From DATEOR01 sp035296905 (GTDB lineage Bacteria > Actinomycetota > Thermoleophilia > Gaiellales > Gaiellaceae): a stretch of DNA of 64,000 nucleotides. The stretch lies in assembly GCA_035296905.1 (NCBI GenBank), contig DATHAA010000062.1, positions 1 to 64,000 on the forward strand. The letters run 5' to 3'. The notes under the pieces are model-generated. The model ran no database searches. It was not told the origin of the DNA and was given only the letters and a program-made list of their open reading frames with translations. Made by a program: the position numbers and the translations under genes. Positions within the stretch are counted from its first letter, which is position 1. Each line of letters opens with the position of its first letter. Positions 47,657-55,476 of the stretch are shown here, one piece after another.

Positions 47657-49114
47657 GTGCTCGCACGTGCCACCACCCATGCTCTCGTCGGCCTCGAGGC
47701 TCGACCTGTCGAGGTCGAGGCGCATCTGCAGCGCGGCGTGCCGGGGTTTTCGATCGTCGGCCTTCCGGACAAGGCCTGCCAGGAAGCAAAGGAGAGGGTC
47801 AGGAGCGGTATAACAAGCGCAGAGCTCGAGTGGCCACTCCGGCGACTGACGGTCAATCTCGCGCCAGCGGGCCTGAGGAAAGAGGGGTCCGGTTTCGACC
47901 TTCCGATCGCGCTCGCGGTGCTTGCGGCATCGCACCAGATCCCCGCTGAACGGCTCGCGCAGCACGCCGCGCTCGGGGAGCTCGCGCTGGACGGCCGCGT
48001 TCGCCCCGTGCCCGGCGCGCTCGTCGCCGCCGAGGCGGCGCGCCGGGCCGGCCTCGACCGGCTCATCTGTCCTCCCGAATCCGCGGCGGAGGCTGCCCTA
48101 GCGGGGATCGAGCCCATTCCCGTCGAGCACCTCGGCCAGGCGGGCGCCTACCTCCGCGGCACCTTCGAGCCCGCCGCCGTCGGCCCGCCGGACAGAGGTA
48201 ACGGAATGGGCGGTCCCGACCTCGCCGACGTACGGGGCCAGGAACGTGCCCGGCGCGCTCTCGAGCTGGCGGCCGCGGGCCGGCACAACCTTCTGTTGGC
48301 GGGCCCGCCCGGCACGGGGAAGACGATGCTCGCCCGACGGCTTCCGGGCATCCTTCCGGAGCTGACGCTCGAGGAGGCGCTCGAGGTGACTCGCATTCAC
48401 TCGGTTGGCGGTCTGCTCTCCGCCGGCCGGCCTCTCGTCGACCGGCCTCCATTCCGTTCCCCTCACCACACTGCGTCTACCGCAGCGATCGTCGGGGGAG
48501 GCGCCGGTCCCCGTCCCGGCGAGGCGACGCTCGCGCATCGCGGCGTCCTCTTCCTGGACGAGCTCGCGGAGTTCTATCGGCCCGCGCTCGAGGCGCTCCG
48601 GCAGCCGCTCGAGGACGGGACGATTGCGATCGCCCGCGTGCAGGGGCACGCCGTCTTCCCGGCTCGGTTCGTTCTCGTCGGGACGATGAACCTGTGCCCA
48701 TGCGGCGGGCGGGGCGATCCGGCCGCGGAATGTTCTTGCTCGCCGCAGCGGCTCGCGGCGTATCGAGACAAGCTCTCGCGGGCGCTTCTCGACCGCTTCG
48801 ACCTCGTCGTGCAGGTTCCACGGGCACGGGCGAGTGAGCTCGGCGGATCTCCGGGCGAGCCTTCCGCGACCGTGCGCGAGCGCGTGGAGCGCGCAGCCCT
48901 TCGGCTTCGCGATCCGCCGAAGCTCTCAAAACCAGGCGCCGAGCTGCTCGCTCGAGCGGTGGACTCCTTGCCGCTTTCGGGCCGCGGTCGCGCGCGTGTC
49001 GCTCGGGTCGCGGGGACGATTGCTGCGCTGGGCGGCCAGAGCAGCGTGGCAGCCGAGCACGTGGCCGAGGCGCTCTCATACCGGTCTCCGACGGAGCTCG
49101 GCTCGTGGACGTGA
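47657..49114 (+). CDS. comM: YifB/ComM family Mg-chelatase-like AAA+ helicase
   Basis: AAA+ protein that in naturally competent bacteria promotes branch migration during transformation. The 485-residue protein has an N-terminal ChlI-like domain (GVPGFSIVGLPDKACQEAKERV), Walker A AGPPGTGKTMLARRLPG (near residue 215), PFRSPHHTAS, Walker B GVLFLDELAEF, and the CPCG cysteine block (NLCPCGGRGD). GTG 47657. dprA overlaps by 10 nt, so the two DNA-uptake genes are coupled. Confidence 0.93.
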   Translation: MLARATTHALVGLEARPVEVEAHLQRGVPGFSIVGLPDKACQEAKERVRSGITSAELEWPLRRLTVNLAPAGLRKEGSGFDLPIALAVLAASHQIPAERLAQHAALGELALDGRVRPVPGALVAAEAARRAGLDRLICPPESAAEAALAGIEPIPVEHLGQAGAYLRGTFEPAAVGPPDRGNGMGGPDLADVRGQERARRALELAAAGRHNLLLAGPPGTGKTMLARRLPGILPELTLEEALEVTRIHSVGGLLSAGRPLVDRPPFRSPHHTASTAAIVGGGAGPRPGEATLAHRGVLFLDELAEFYRPALEALRQPLEDGTIAIARVQGHAVFPARFVLVGTMNLCPCGGRGDPAAECSCSPQRLAAYRDKLSRALLDRFDLVVQVPRARASELGGSPGEPSATVRERVERAALRLRDPPKLSKPGAELLARAVDSLPLSGRGRARVARVAGTIAALGGQSSVAAEHVAEALSYRSPTELGSWT

Positions 49115-49995
49115 ACGCGATTCGGACGGTTGCCAGGCATGAGCCCGGCTATCCGCCGTTGCTCTCAGAGCTGCACGATCCGCCGGCCACCCTCTTCGTC
49201 CGTGGGGACGCCGACGCGCTGCCGGAGGCAGCGGTCGCGGTCGTCGGCGCGCGCTCGTGCTCCGCGTACGGTGCGCAGGTGGCGCGGACGCTCGCCCGCG
49301 AGCTCGCCTCGGCAGGGCTTGTCGTCGTGAGCGGGCTCGCACGTGGCGTGGACGGCGAGGCTCACCGGGGCGCCTTGGATGGAGGCGGACGTACGGTCGC
49401 TGTGCTCGGATGCGGGATTGACCGGGATTATCCGCGCAGCCATGCGGAGCTGGCCCGGCGGATCATCGCGTCGGGAGCCGTCGTCTCCGAGTATCCGCCC
49501 GGCGTCGAGCCGGCACCCTGGCGGTTTCCGGCCCGCAACCGGATCATCGCCGGCCTTTCACTGGCGACTGTGGTCGTCGAGGCGCGCGAGCGGTCCGGAG
49601 CGCTGATCACGGCCGATTTCGCGCTGGAACTCGGTCGCGACGTCTTCGGCGTACCCGGTGAGATCACGAGCGGTCTCTCGGCTGGGACGAACGACCTACT
49701 GCGCCAGGGCGCCGCTCCATTGACGTCCGTGCGAGACGTGCTCGAGTCGCTCGGGGTCGAGCCTGAACCGGCTGCCCGCGCCTCCACGGTCTCGGACGCT
49801 GCGCTCGCAGTTCTCGGGGTCCTGGGCGACGGGGCTTCCGGGGCGGACGAGCTCACGAGGTCGTCGGGCCTCTCGAGCGCGGAAGTGGCCGCTGCGCTAG
49901 TCGAGCTGGAGCTCGGCGGCCTCGCGGCGCAGGCGGACGGCGTCTACCGGTCGTTCACTCCGGGAAGGAATCGGGGTGCTCGCAGGCCTGCATGA
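49105..49995 (+). CDS. dprA: DNA processing protein DprA
   Basis: Binds incoming single-stranded DNA and loads RecA during transformation; also found in non-competent species. The Rossmann-like core shows AVVGARSCSAYG, VVSGLARGVDGEAHRGAL, GCGIDRDYPRSHAEL, FPARNRIIAGLS and VVEARERSGALITADFALELGRDVFGVPG. A C-terminal winged-helix domain follows (residues about 230-285). GTG 49105. The 3' end overlaps the converging PLP-enzyme gene by 41 bp. Confidence 0.95.
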   Translation: MDVNAIRTVARHEPGYPPLLSELHDPPATLFVRGDADALPEAAVAVVGARSCSAYGAQVARTLARELASAGLVVVSGLARGVDGEAHRGALDGGGRTVAVLGCGIDRDYPRSHAELARRIIASGAVVSEYPPGVEPAPWRFPARNRIIAGLSLATVVVEARERSGALITADFALELGRDVFGVPGEITSGLSAGTNDLLRQGAAPLTSVRDVLESLGVEPEPAARASTVSDAALAVLGVLGDGASGADELTRSSGLSSAEVAAALVELELGGLAAQADGVYRSFTPGRNRGARRPA

Positions 49996-50854
49996 AGAGC
50001 TCGTCATCGATGTTTCGGCCGGTGACGACGAGAACCAGCGGGTCGCCGAGGTCGTCCAGGTCTGGCACGGCGGCGAGAGCTGCCCCCGCGGCACCTTCGG
50101 CCCGAACGCCGGCCGACGCGTACTCGCCGACGGCCTCTGCGATGCGGCGTTCCGAGACGGTTACCATCCGCGTCGCCACTTCGCCGAGGACCTCGACGGC
50201 GAGGGGAATGGCGACCCGAACCGCAAGGCCGTCTGCAAAGGTCGCCGACCGCTCGCTGCGGACGGGCTCCCCGGCATTCCAGGAATCGACCATGACCGGC
50301 GCCTGCTTTGCAGCGACGCCGACTCGCTCGACTTCCGGCGCAGTGCGGGAGGTCGCGAGCCCGATCCCGCCGAGGAGCGCGCCGTTTCCGAGCGGGACGA
50401 GGATCGCCGCAGGCGGCTCCGGGGCCAGAGCGAGGATCTCGTCTGCGATCGCGGCATACCCCTCGTACTGAGCGGGCTCCGCGCCATCCTCGAAGAACGG
50501 AAGGCCCTCCTGTGACGCGTGAGCGCGCGCCTCCTCCTTGGCCTCGTGGAGGTCGGCTCCAGTCTGCCGGATCTCGACTCGGTCATTTCCTATGAGGGCG
50601 AGCTTCGCCGAGCTGGCCGTTGTCGGTGCGTACACGATCGCGTCGAGGCCGACGCGCCTCGCGGTCCATGCCGTCGCTGCCCCATGGTTTCCGGTCGAAG
50701 CAGTCACGACGGCGCGGGCACCGTCGGCCGCATAGCGCTCGAGCACGGGCAGCGCACCGCGCCACTTGAACGCGCCGAGCGGGTGCACGTCCTCGCGCTT
50801 CAGGAACAGCCGCCTGCCTGCGAGCGTGGCCTCCTCGAGCGGAGTCGGCGTCAT
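49955..50854 (-). CDS. PLP-dependent threonine/serine dehydratase-like enzyme
   Basis: Fold-type II pyridoxal-phosphate enzyme, 299 residues. The PLP lysine is in GAFKWRGA (Lys30), with substrate loop TASTGNHGAATA and phosphate-binding PLGNGALLGGIG. These fit threonine dehydratase and hydroxy-amino-acid lyases; there is no C-terminal ACT domain, so it is a catabolic rather than an isoleucine-pathway form. ATG 50854 overlaps the amidohydrolase stop (ATGA). It is the last gene of the Fae operon, so a beta-hydroxy amino acid intermediate is possible. The true substrate is unknown. Confidence 0.85.
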   Translation of the reverse strand: MTPTPLEEATLAGRRLFLKREDVHPLGAFKWRGALPVLERYAADGARAVVTASTGNHGAATAWTARRVGLDAIVYAPTTASSAKLALIGNDRVEIRQTGADLHEAKEEARAHASQEGLPFFEDGAEPAQYEGYAAIADEILALAPEPPAAILVPLGNGALLGGIGLATSRTAPEVERVGVAAKQAPVMVDSWNAGEPVRSERSATFADGLAVRVAIPLAVEVLGEVATRMVTVSERRIAEAVGEYASAGVRAEGAAGAALAAVPDLDDLGDPLVLVVTGRNIDDELFMQACEHPDSFPE

Positions 50855-51672
50855 GCGAAGAGTCGCGCCGCGTTCGTGCGGAGCGCCTCGTCGGCAACCC
50901 CGGCCGCCTCGACGGCCGCGACTGCCGCGTGCGCATCCATCACGGGGGCGTCGCTCCCGAAGACGAGGCAGCCCGACCCGCACGCTTCGCCCGTGAGCCG
51001 GAGCGCAAGCGGCCCGTAGCTGGCCGTGTCGAAGGAGACCGCCATCTCCGGGACTTCGCCGCCGCGTGCGCGGAGCCGTTCGAGCTGGAACGGGGCACCT
51101 CCGGCGAGAAAGGCGAAGACGACCGGGAGCTCCGGGCTCCCGTGCGTCAGCCAGGCCGCGTAGGCGGCCTGCATCTGCGCTGGATAGTCGACGAGCGCCG
51201 ACCACCAGGCGGGCGCGTCTGCCGGCGGCCGCGGCACCGGACCGGGGTGGACGAAGAGCGTCTGGCCTGCGGTGACGAGCTCGTCTGCCAGCTTGCCGAT
51301 CCCTGCGACCAGCGCGGGGGCGGGAACGCAGGCGCCCGCGAACCCGTCCCGGCACTCGGCGACCGCGAACGCCTGCAGGCGGCCGTTGGCGGCTGCTACG
51401 AGCTCGAGGATGCCCTCGTGGTAGGCGTCGACGAGTTCGGGAATCCCGTCGCACGCGAGCGTCGGCTGGAGCGAGACGACTGCTGTGTCGATGCCGACGT
51501 CGTCGAGGAGCCCCACCCGTGCCTCCAGCGTATGCGCCTCCAGCCCGGCCTCGAACGTCCCCTCGCCGAGGATGAGCTCGTCGGCATCTATCTGCGGGGC
51601 CCGGCTCCGCCTGCGCAGCGCTGCGACGAGCTGCTCGGGCCACAGGTGTTGGTGGACGTCAAAGGAGGTCAT
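50851..51672 (-). CDS. Amidohydrolase-2 family metal-dependent hydrolase/decarboxylase
   Basis: A 273-residue TIM-barrel protein. The metal motif HxH is at the N-terminus (FDVHQHLWP, His7 and His9), another His in LFVHPGPV, and the late Asp in FGSDAPVMDA. The family includes lactonases, decarboxylases and 2-pyrone hydrolases. I chose ATG 51672, which puts the HxH strand at residue 7; the longer frame upstream shadows the enolase-superfamily gene. It overlaps that gene by 14 nt and the PLP gene by 4, so it belongs to a five-gene operon. A lactone or acid intermediate made by its neighbour would be a natural substrate, but this is inference. Confidence 0.8.
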   Translation of the reverse strand: MTSFDVHQHLWPEQLVAALRRRSRAPQIDADELILGEGTFEAGLEAHTLEARVGLLDDVGIDTAVVSLQPTLACDGIPELVDAYHEGILELVAAANGRLQAFAVAECRDGFAGACVPAPALVAGIGKLADELVTAGQTLFVHPGPVPRPPADAPAWWSALVDYPAQMQAAYAAWLTHGSPELPVVFAFLAGGAPFQLERLRARGGEVPEMAVSFDTASYGPLALRLTGEACGSGCLVFGSDAPVMDAHAAVAAVEAAGVADEALRTNAARLFA

Positions 51673-52750
51673 CGGCAAGCTCGAACCCCAGTCCGGGGCG
51701 GTCGGAAACTGTGACGAAACCGTCCGAGTCGACGCGGACGGGCTCCGCAAGCATGAAGTCCCGCCTCTCGGGCGTCCAACCGGGTGGGTCGTACGGGAAC
51801 TCGAGAAACGGACCGCCGCCGACCCCGGCGGTGAGGTGGAGGTTGGCGAGGAGGCCGATGCCGTTCGTCCACGTGTGCGGTGTGAAGAAGTGACCGCGCG
51901 CCGTAACGCGCTCGGCAAGCTCACGCTCGTGCAGGAGACCGAGAGAGAGCACGGCGTCGGGCTGGTAGACGTCGAGTGCGTCGGCCGCTTCGAAGGCCTC
52001 GAGGTCCCTGGGCGTTCGCGCCATCTCCGCGCCGGCGATGCGAAGTTTGGTGTCCTGCCGCAGGGAGGCGTAGCCGCTCACGTCCTCGCGCGGGAGCGGC
52101 TCCTCGAGCCAGAACACGTCCAGCTCGCGGAGTCGCGCAGCCGCCGAGGCGACTGTCGCGAAGTCGAGTGCGGGCCCGATGTCGCCCGGCATCCTCCAGC
52201 CCTGGTTCAGATCGACCATGATCTCCATGGAATCGCCCACGGCCACGCGAACCGCCTCCACCGCGGCCAGCCCCTCGTCGAGCCTTGTCCGATCGATCCG
52301 AAGCTTCAGCGCCTTGAAGCCCTCCTCCCGGAGGCGTAAGGCGGACTCGGCGCGCTCGGCCGGTGAGCGTTGCTCTCCGGTCGAGGCGTAGGCCGCGATG
52401 CGGTCGAGCTGTCCACCCAAGAGCTCGGCGACGGTCTTGTCCGCGGCCTTCCCGGCGAGATCCCAGAGCGCCGCCTCCAGCGGCCAGTAGCGGCCCGCGT
52501 GGAACGTGATGGTCTCGAGGACGGCCACATGGCGCTCGATCGCGAGCGGATCCTGGCCGACGAAGAGGTGCTTGTAGCGCTCGAAGCCGTCCATCGTGTC
52601 GCCCGACCCGATGCCGGTGAGGCCCTCGTCCGTCTCCACGAGAACGAGCGTGGCCTCGAATGACCGTCGCGGCTCCGGGTCCCAGGCCGCGTGGAAGGGA
52701 GGGTCGAGCTCGATCGAGCGGCGCTCGAGGCGAACGCGCTCGATCTTCAC
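51659..52750 (-). CDS. Enolase superfamily enzyme, mandelate racemase subgroup
   Basis: Abstracts the alpha-proton of a carboxylate; most relatives are acid-sugar dehydratases or racemases. The 363-residue protein shows metal ligands Asp170 (MVDLNQGW), Glu206 (FWLEEPLP) and Glu232 (AGAEMART). The base on one face is in KALKLRID (Lys149-x-Arg151), and the other face has the Asp255/His282 dyad (YQPD, PHTW) diagnostic of the mandelate racemase subgroup. GTG 52750 overlaps the fae stop (GTGA). Dehydration of a hydroxy acid within this operon is plausible; substrate unknown. Confidence 0.88.
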   Translation of the reverse strand: MKIERVRLERRSIELDPPFHAAWDPEPRRSFEATLVLVETDEGLTGIGSGDTMDGFERYKHLFVGQDPLAIERHVAVLETITFHAGRYWPLEAALWDLAGKAADKTVAELLGGQLDRIAAYASTGEQRSPAERAESALRLREEGFKALKLRIDRTRLDEGLAAVEAVRVAVGDSMEIMVDLNQGWRMPGDIGPALDFATVASAAARLRELDVFWLEEPLPREDVSGYASLRQDTKLRIAGAEMARTPRDLEAFEAADALDVYQPDAVLSLGLLHERELAERVTARGHFFTPHTWTNGIGLLANLHLTAGVGGGPFLEFPYDPPGWTPERRDFMLAEPVRVDSDGFVTVSDRPGLGFELADDLL

Positions 52751-53250
52751 GCGCGGCGGAAGAAGGGGTTCTCCGGCTCGCCGCGGATCGCGAGGAGCTC
52801 CTCGAGCCGGGGCCGGCCCTCTGCTGCGGACGCGAGCGCCGTCTGAGTCGCCTCGAGGTTGTTGGCGAAGACCCTTTCCTCGTCGTTCGCCGCCCAGTCG
52901 ACCCAGACCGCCGCGATCAGCACCAGGTCGTCGACCTCACCCTGCGCGATCGTCTCGTCCGCCACCGCATCCAAGACACCCTGGGCCACGGCGGCCTGGG
53001 CGGCTCCCCAGTGGAGGAATCCGTGCGTCTCCTCGCGGATCTCGGCCTTGTTCACGAATAGCGTGGGCGGCTTCACCGGCATGTTCGGGCGCGCGACCAC
53101 GACGAACGATGCGTGGCCGGCACGCGGGGTGGCGAGCGCGGTCGCCCAGGCCGTCCCGACTGGACCCTCCCGCGATCCCAGCACCGTGTTGATGTGGGCT
53201 GCGTTCGGGCCGCTGCCGGCGAAGCCCTCGCCGATGAGGGTCCGGCTCAG
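52747..53250 (-). CDS. fae: Formaldehyde-activating enzyme (Fae), probable CTG start
   Basis: Catalyses condensation of formaldehyde with tetrahydromethanopterin (or an analogue). Family blocks: IGEGFAGSGPNAAHIN with the catalytic His, GPVGTAWATALATPRAGH, VVARPNMPVKPPTLFVNKAEI and AQAAVAQGVLDAVADE. The usual Asp after AHI is Asn here. Homology starts at SRTLIGEGF; no ATG, GTG or TTG precedes it, but CTG 53250 overlaps the stop of the upstream dehydrogenase as CTGA (167 residues). The only ATG start, 53409, would add 53 Arg-rich residues inside that gene. No other methanopterin enzymes are in the window. Confidence 0.88.
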   Translation of the reverse strand: MSRTLIGEGFAGSGPNAAHINTVLGSREGPVGTAWATALATPRAGHASFVVVARPNMPVKPPTLFVNKAEIREETHGFLHWGAAQAAVAQGVLDAVADETIAQGEVDDLVLIAAVWVDWAANDEERVFANNLEATQTALASAAEGRPRLEELLAIRGEPENPFFRRA

Positions 53251-54344
53251 GGGCGAATCACCGCCCGCGCGACCTCTCCGGCGTTCATCGCGGCGAAGGC
53301 GTCGTTGATCTCCTCCAGCGGGTAGGCGCGGCTGACGAGCCGATCGAGCGGGAGGAGCCCGTCCATGTAGAGGTCGAGCACCTTCGGCAGATCGACCTGG
53401 GGGCTGCACGAGCCGTAGAAGCTGCCGGTGACGACCTTCTCCTCGCGCGCGAGATCGGAGGCGGGCAGCTCCGCGCTGAGGCCCTCCGGCGGGAGGCCGA
53501 CCGCGACCACGGTGCCTCCGCGCCGTACGGCGGCATAGGCCTGCGCGAGGACACCGGGCGCCCCAGCCGAGTCGATCGCTGCGTCCGCGCCGCGGCCGTC
53601 GGTCAGTTCGCGAAGGGCGGCCGGCACGTCGTCCGAGCCGGGGTCGAGCGCTTGTGTCGCGCCCAGCTCGAGGGCGGTCTCGCGTCTGAAGGGGAACGGA
53701 TCGACGGCGGCAATCACCGCAGCGCCCGCAAGCCGTGCGCCCATGATCGCCGAGAGCCCGACTCCTCCCGCCCCGAAGATCGCGATCGAGCTTCCGGCCT
53801 TCACGCCTGCGCGGGTGACGGCGGCGCCGTAGCCCGTCATCACGGCGCAGCCGACGAGCGCGGCGATCTCGAGCGGCGCGTCGTCACGGATGCCAACGCA
53901 GCATCCCTCCGGGACGATGCAGCGCTCCGCGAATGCCGAAAGGTAAGAGTAGTGGTAGAGCGGGCCGCCGTTCTGGGAGAGCCGCAGGGCTCCGCCTGGC
54001 AATGTGCCGCGGAACATGTCCTCCATGGCCACGTCACAAAGGACCTGGCGGCCGCGCGAGCAGTAGTAGCAGCGTCCGCAGGCGGGCAGCCAGGACAGAA
54101 TGACGTGGTTTCGCTCGGAGACGGAGTCGACGCCGTCGCCGACCGACTCGACGACGCCGGCCCCTTCGTGGCCGAGCACAGCGGGGAGGGGGTTCGCGGT
54201 CCCCCCCGTGACGACGTTCCAGTCGCTGTGGCAGACGCCGCTCGCGGCGAGCCGCACCTCGACCTCGCCGGGGCCGGGCGGCGCCAGCTCAACGTCCTCG
54301 ACGCTGAAGGCCTCCCCGATTTCTCTGAGCACCGCCGCGCGCAC
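53247..54344 (-). CDS. Zinc alcohol dehydrogenase (class III/formaldehyde dehydrogenase-like)
   Basis: Zinc-dependent medium-chain dehydrogenase, 365 residues. Catalytic zinc site: ASGVCHSDWNVV and GHEGAGVVE; structural zinc cysteines CGRCYYCSRGRQVLC; cofactor motif FGAGGVGLS. The C-terminal block TGSFYGSCSPQVDLPKVLDLY resembles class III/mycothiol-dependent formaldehyde dehydrogenases. It heads the operon with fae, so formaldehyde or an alcohol yielding it is a likely substrate. GTG 54344 has TAGAAT 6 nt upstream and is divergent from a paralogue 29 nt away. Confidence 0.9.
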   Translation of the reverse strand: MRAAVLREIGEAFSVEDVELAPPGPGEVEVRLAASGVCHSDWNVVTGGTANPLPAVLGHEGAGVVESVGDGVDSVSERNHVILSWLPACGRCYYCSRGRQVLCDVAMEDMFRGTLPGGALRLSQNGGPLYHYSYLSAFAERCIVPEGCCVGIRDDAPLEIAALVGCAVMTGYGAAVTRAGVKAGSSIAIFGAGGVGLSAIMGARLAGAAVIAAVDPFPFRRETALELGATQALDPGSDDVPAALRELTDGRGADAAIDSAGAPGVLAQAYAAVRRGGTVVAVGLPPEGLSAELPASDLAREEKVVTGSFYGSCSPQVDLPKVLDLYMDGLLPLDRLVSRAYPLEEINDAFAAMNAGEVARAVIRP

Positions 54345-54350
54345 GCGCCG

Positions 54351-54356
54351 ATTCTA
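54351..54356 (-). promoter_or_regulatory. -10 element (TAGAAT) of the adh-fae operon
   Basis: On the minus strand TAGAAT lies 6 nt before GTG 54344, a leaderless arrangement. Confidence 0.5.
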
Positions 54357-54360
54357 CGGC

Positions 54361-54366
54361 TACGCT
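54361..54366 (+). promoter_or_regulatory. -10 element (TACGCT) of the 54373 dehydrogenase
   Basis: TACGCT is 6 nt before ATG 54373. The two divergent -10 elements are only 4 nt apart, leaving little room for a separate operator. Confidence 0.45.
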
Positions 54367-54372
54367 CGCGCC

Positions 54373-55476
54373 ATGAAGACGCAAGCGGCCGTTCTCTGGG
54401 AGCCCGGAAGTCCCGTCGAGGTCCTCGATGTCGACCTCGCGCCGCCGAAGGAGGGCGAGGTGCTGGTCCGGATTGCGGCCTGCGGCGTCTGCCACAGCGA
54501 CCTGCACGTCGTGGACGGCCACCTGCCCGAGCCGCTTCCGCTCGTCCTTGGACACGAGGCGGCGGGGGTCGTCGAAGAGACTGGACCGGGCGTGCAGTCC
54601 CTCGAGCCGGGCGACCACGTCGTGCTCGCGCTCGTCCCCTCGTGCGGCGAGTGCGCGGAGTGCCGCCGGGGCCGCCGCAACTTCTGCTCGCTCGGCGCCC
54701 GTATGGCGGCCGAGGGGACGCTCGCCGATGGCACAAGCCGCCTGAGCCTGAACGGGACGACGCTGCACCACTTCAACTCCATCTCCTCCTTTGCCGGCCA
54801 TGCGGTTGTGCCCGAGTCCGCCGCGGTCAAGATCCGGGACGACGTCCGACTCGACTCGGCGGCGCTCGTCGGCTGCTCCGTGCTCACCGGCCACGGCGCG
54901 GTGGCCAACACGGCCGGGGTAGAGGAAGGCGCCACGGTCGCGGTGTGGGGCTGCGGCGGGGTGGGCGCAAACGTCGTCCAGGGAGCGCGCCTCGCCGGAG
55001 CGAGCCGTATCGTCGCCGTCGACACCCGGTCGGAGAAGCTCGAGCTCGCCAGGGAGCTGGGTGCGACCGATGTCGTGCAGGCGGGGGAAGGCATGGACGC
55101 GGTCGCGGAGGTCAGAGATCTCACTGGCGGCGGCCCTGACTACGCGTTCGAGGCGATCGGGTCGGAGCAGGCGATCCAGGAGGCCTGGAAGGCGACGCGC
55201 GCGGGCGGCACCGTCGTGGTGGTCGGGATCATGCCGCGGGGAAGCAGCCTCACGATCGACCCATGGCAGTTCATGTCCGAGAAGACGCTCAAGGGAACTT
55301 TCCTCGGCTCGGCGCGTATCCAGGAGGACGTGCCACGCCTCGTCGACCTCTACCACTCCGGCGAGCTCGACCTCGACCGGCTCGTCAGCCGCAAGCTGCC
55401 GCTCGCCGACCTTCCGGATGCGTTCGACCGGCTGAGGGCCGGCGACGTCGTCCGTCAGGTCGTCGTCTTCGCCTGA
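54373..55476 (+). CDS. Zinc alcohol dehydrogenase, paralogue of the divergent gene
   Basis: Medium-chain zinc dehydrogenase of 367 residues. Catalytic zinc motifs ACGVCHSDLHVV and GHEAAGVVEE; structural cysteines CGECAECRRGRRNFC; cofactor loop WGCGGVGANVV followed by VDTRSEK (Asp after strand 2 suggests NAD). The same C-terminal pattern as its neighbour (KGTFLGSARIQEDVPRLVDLY) marks them as related. The role may be alcohol oxidation feeding the Fae operon. It converges with the ABC ATPase gene (22-bp overlap). Confidence 0.9.
   Translation: MKTQAAVLWEPGSPVEVLDVDLAPPKEGEVLVRIAACGVCHSDLHVVDGHLPEPLPLVLGHEAAGVVEETGPGVQSLEPGDHVVLALVPSCGECAECRRGRRNFCSLGARMAAEGTLADGTSRLSLNGTTLHHFNSISSFAGHAVVPESAAVKIRDDVRLDSAALVGCSVLTGHGAVANTAGVEEGATVAVWGCGGVGANVVQGARLAGASRIVAVDTRSEKLELARELGATDVVQAGEGMDAVAEVRDLTGGGPDYAFEAIGSEQAIQEAWKATRAGGTVVVVGIMPRGSSLTIDPWQFMSEKTLKGTFLGSARIQEDVPRLVDLYHSGELDLDRLVSRKLPLADLPDAFDRLRAGDVVRQVVVFA

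Noticed and set aside
53251..53409. ATG 53409 as the fae start
   Set aside because: The extra 53 residues are an Arg-rich shadow of the upstream dehydrogenase and Fae proteins begin at the CTG position.
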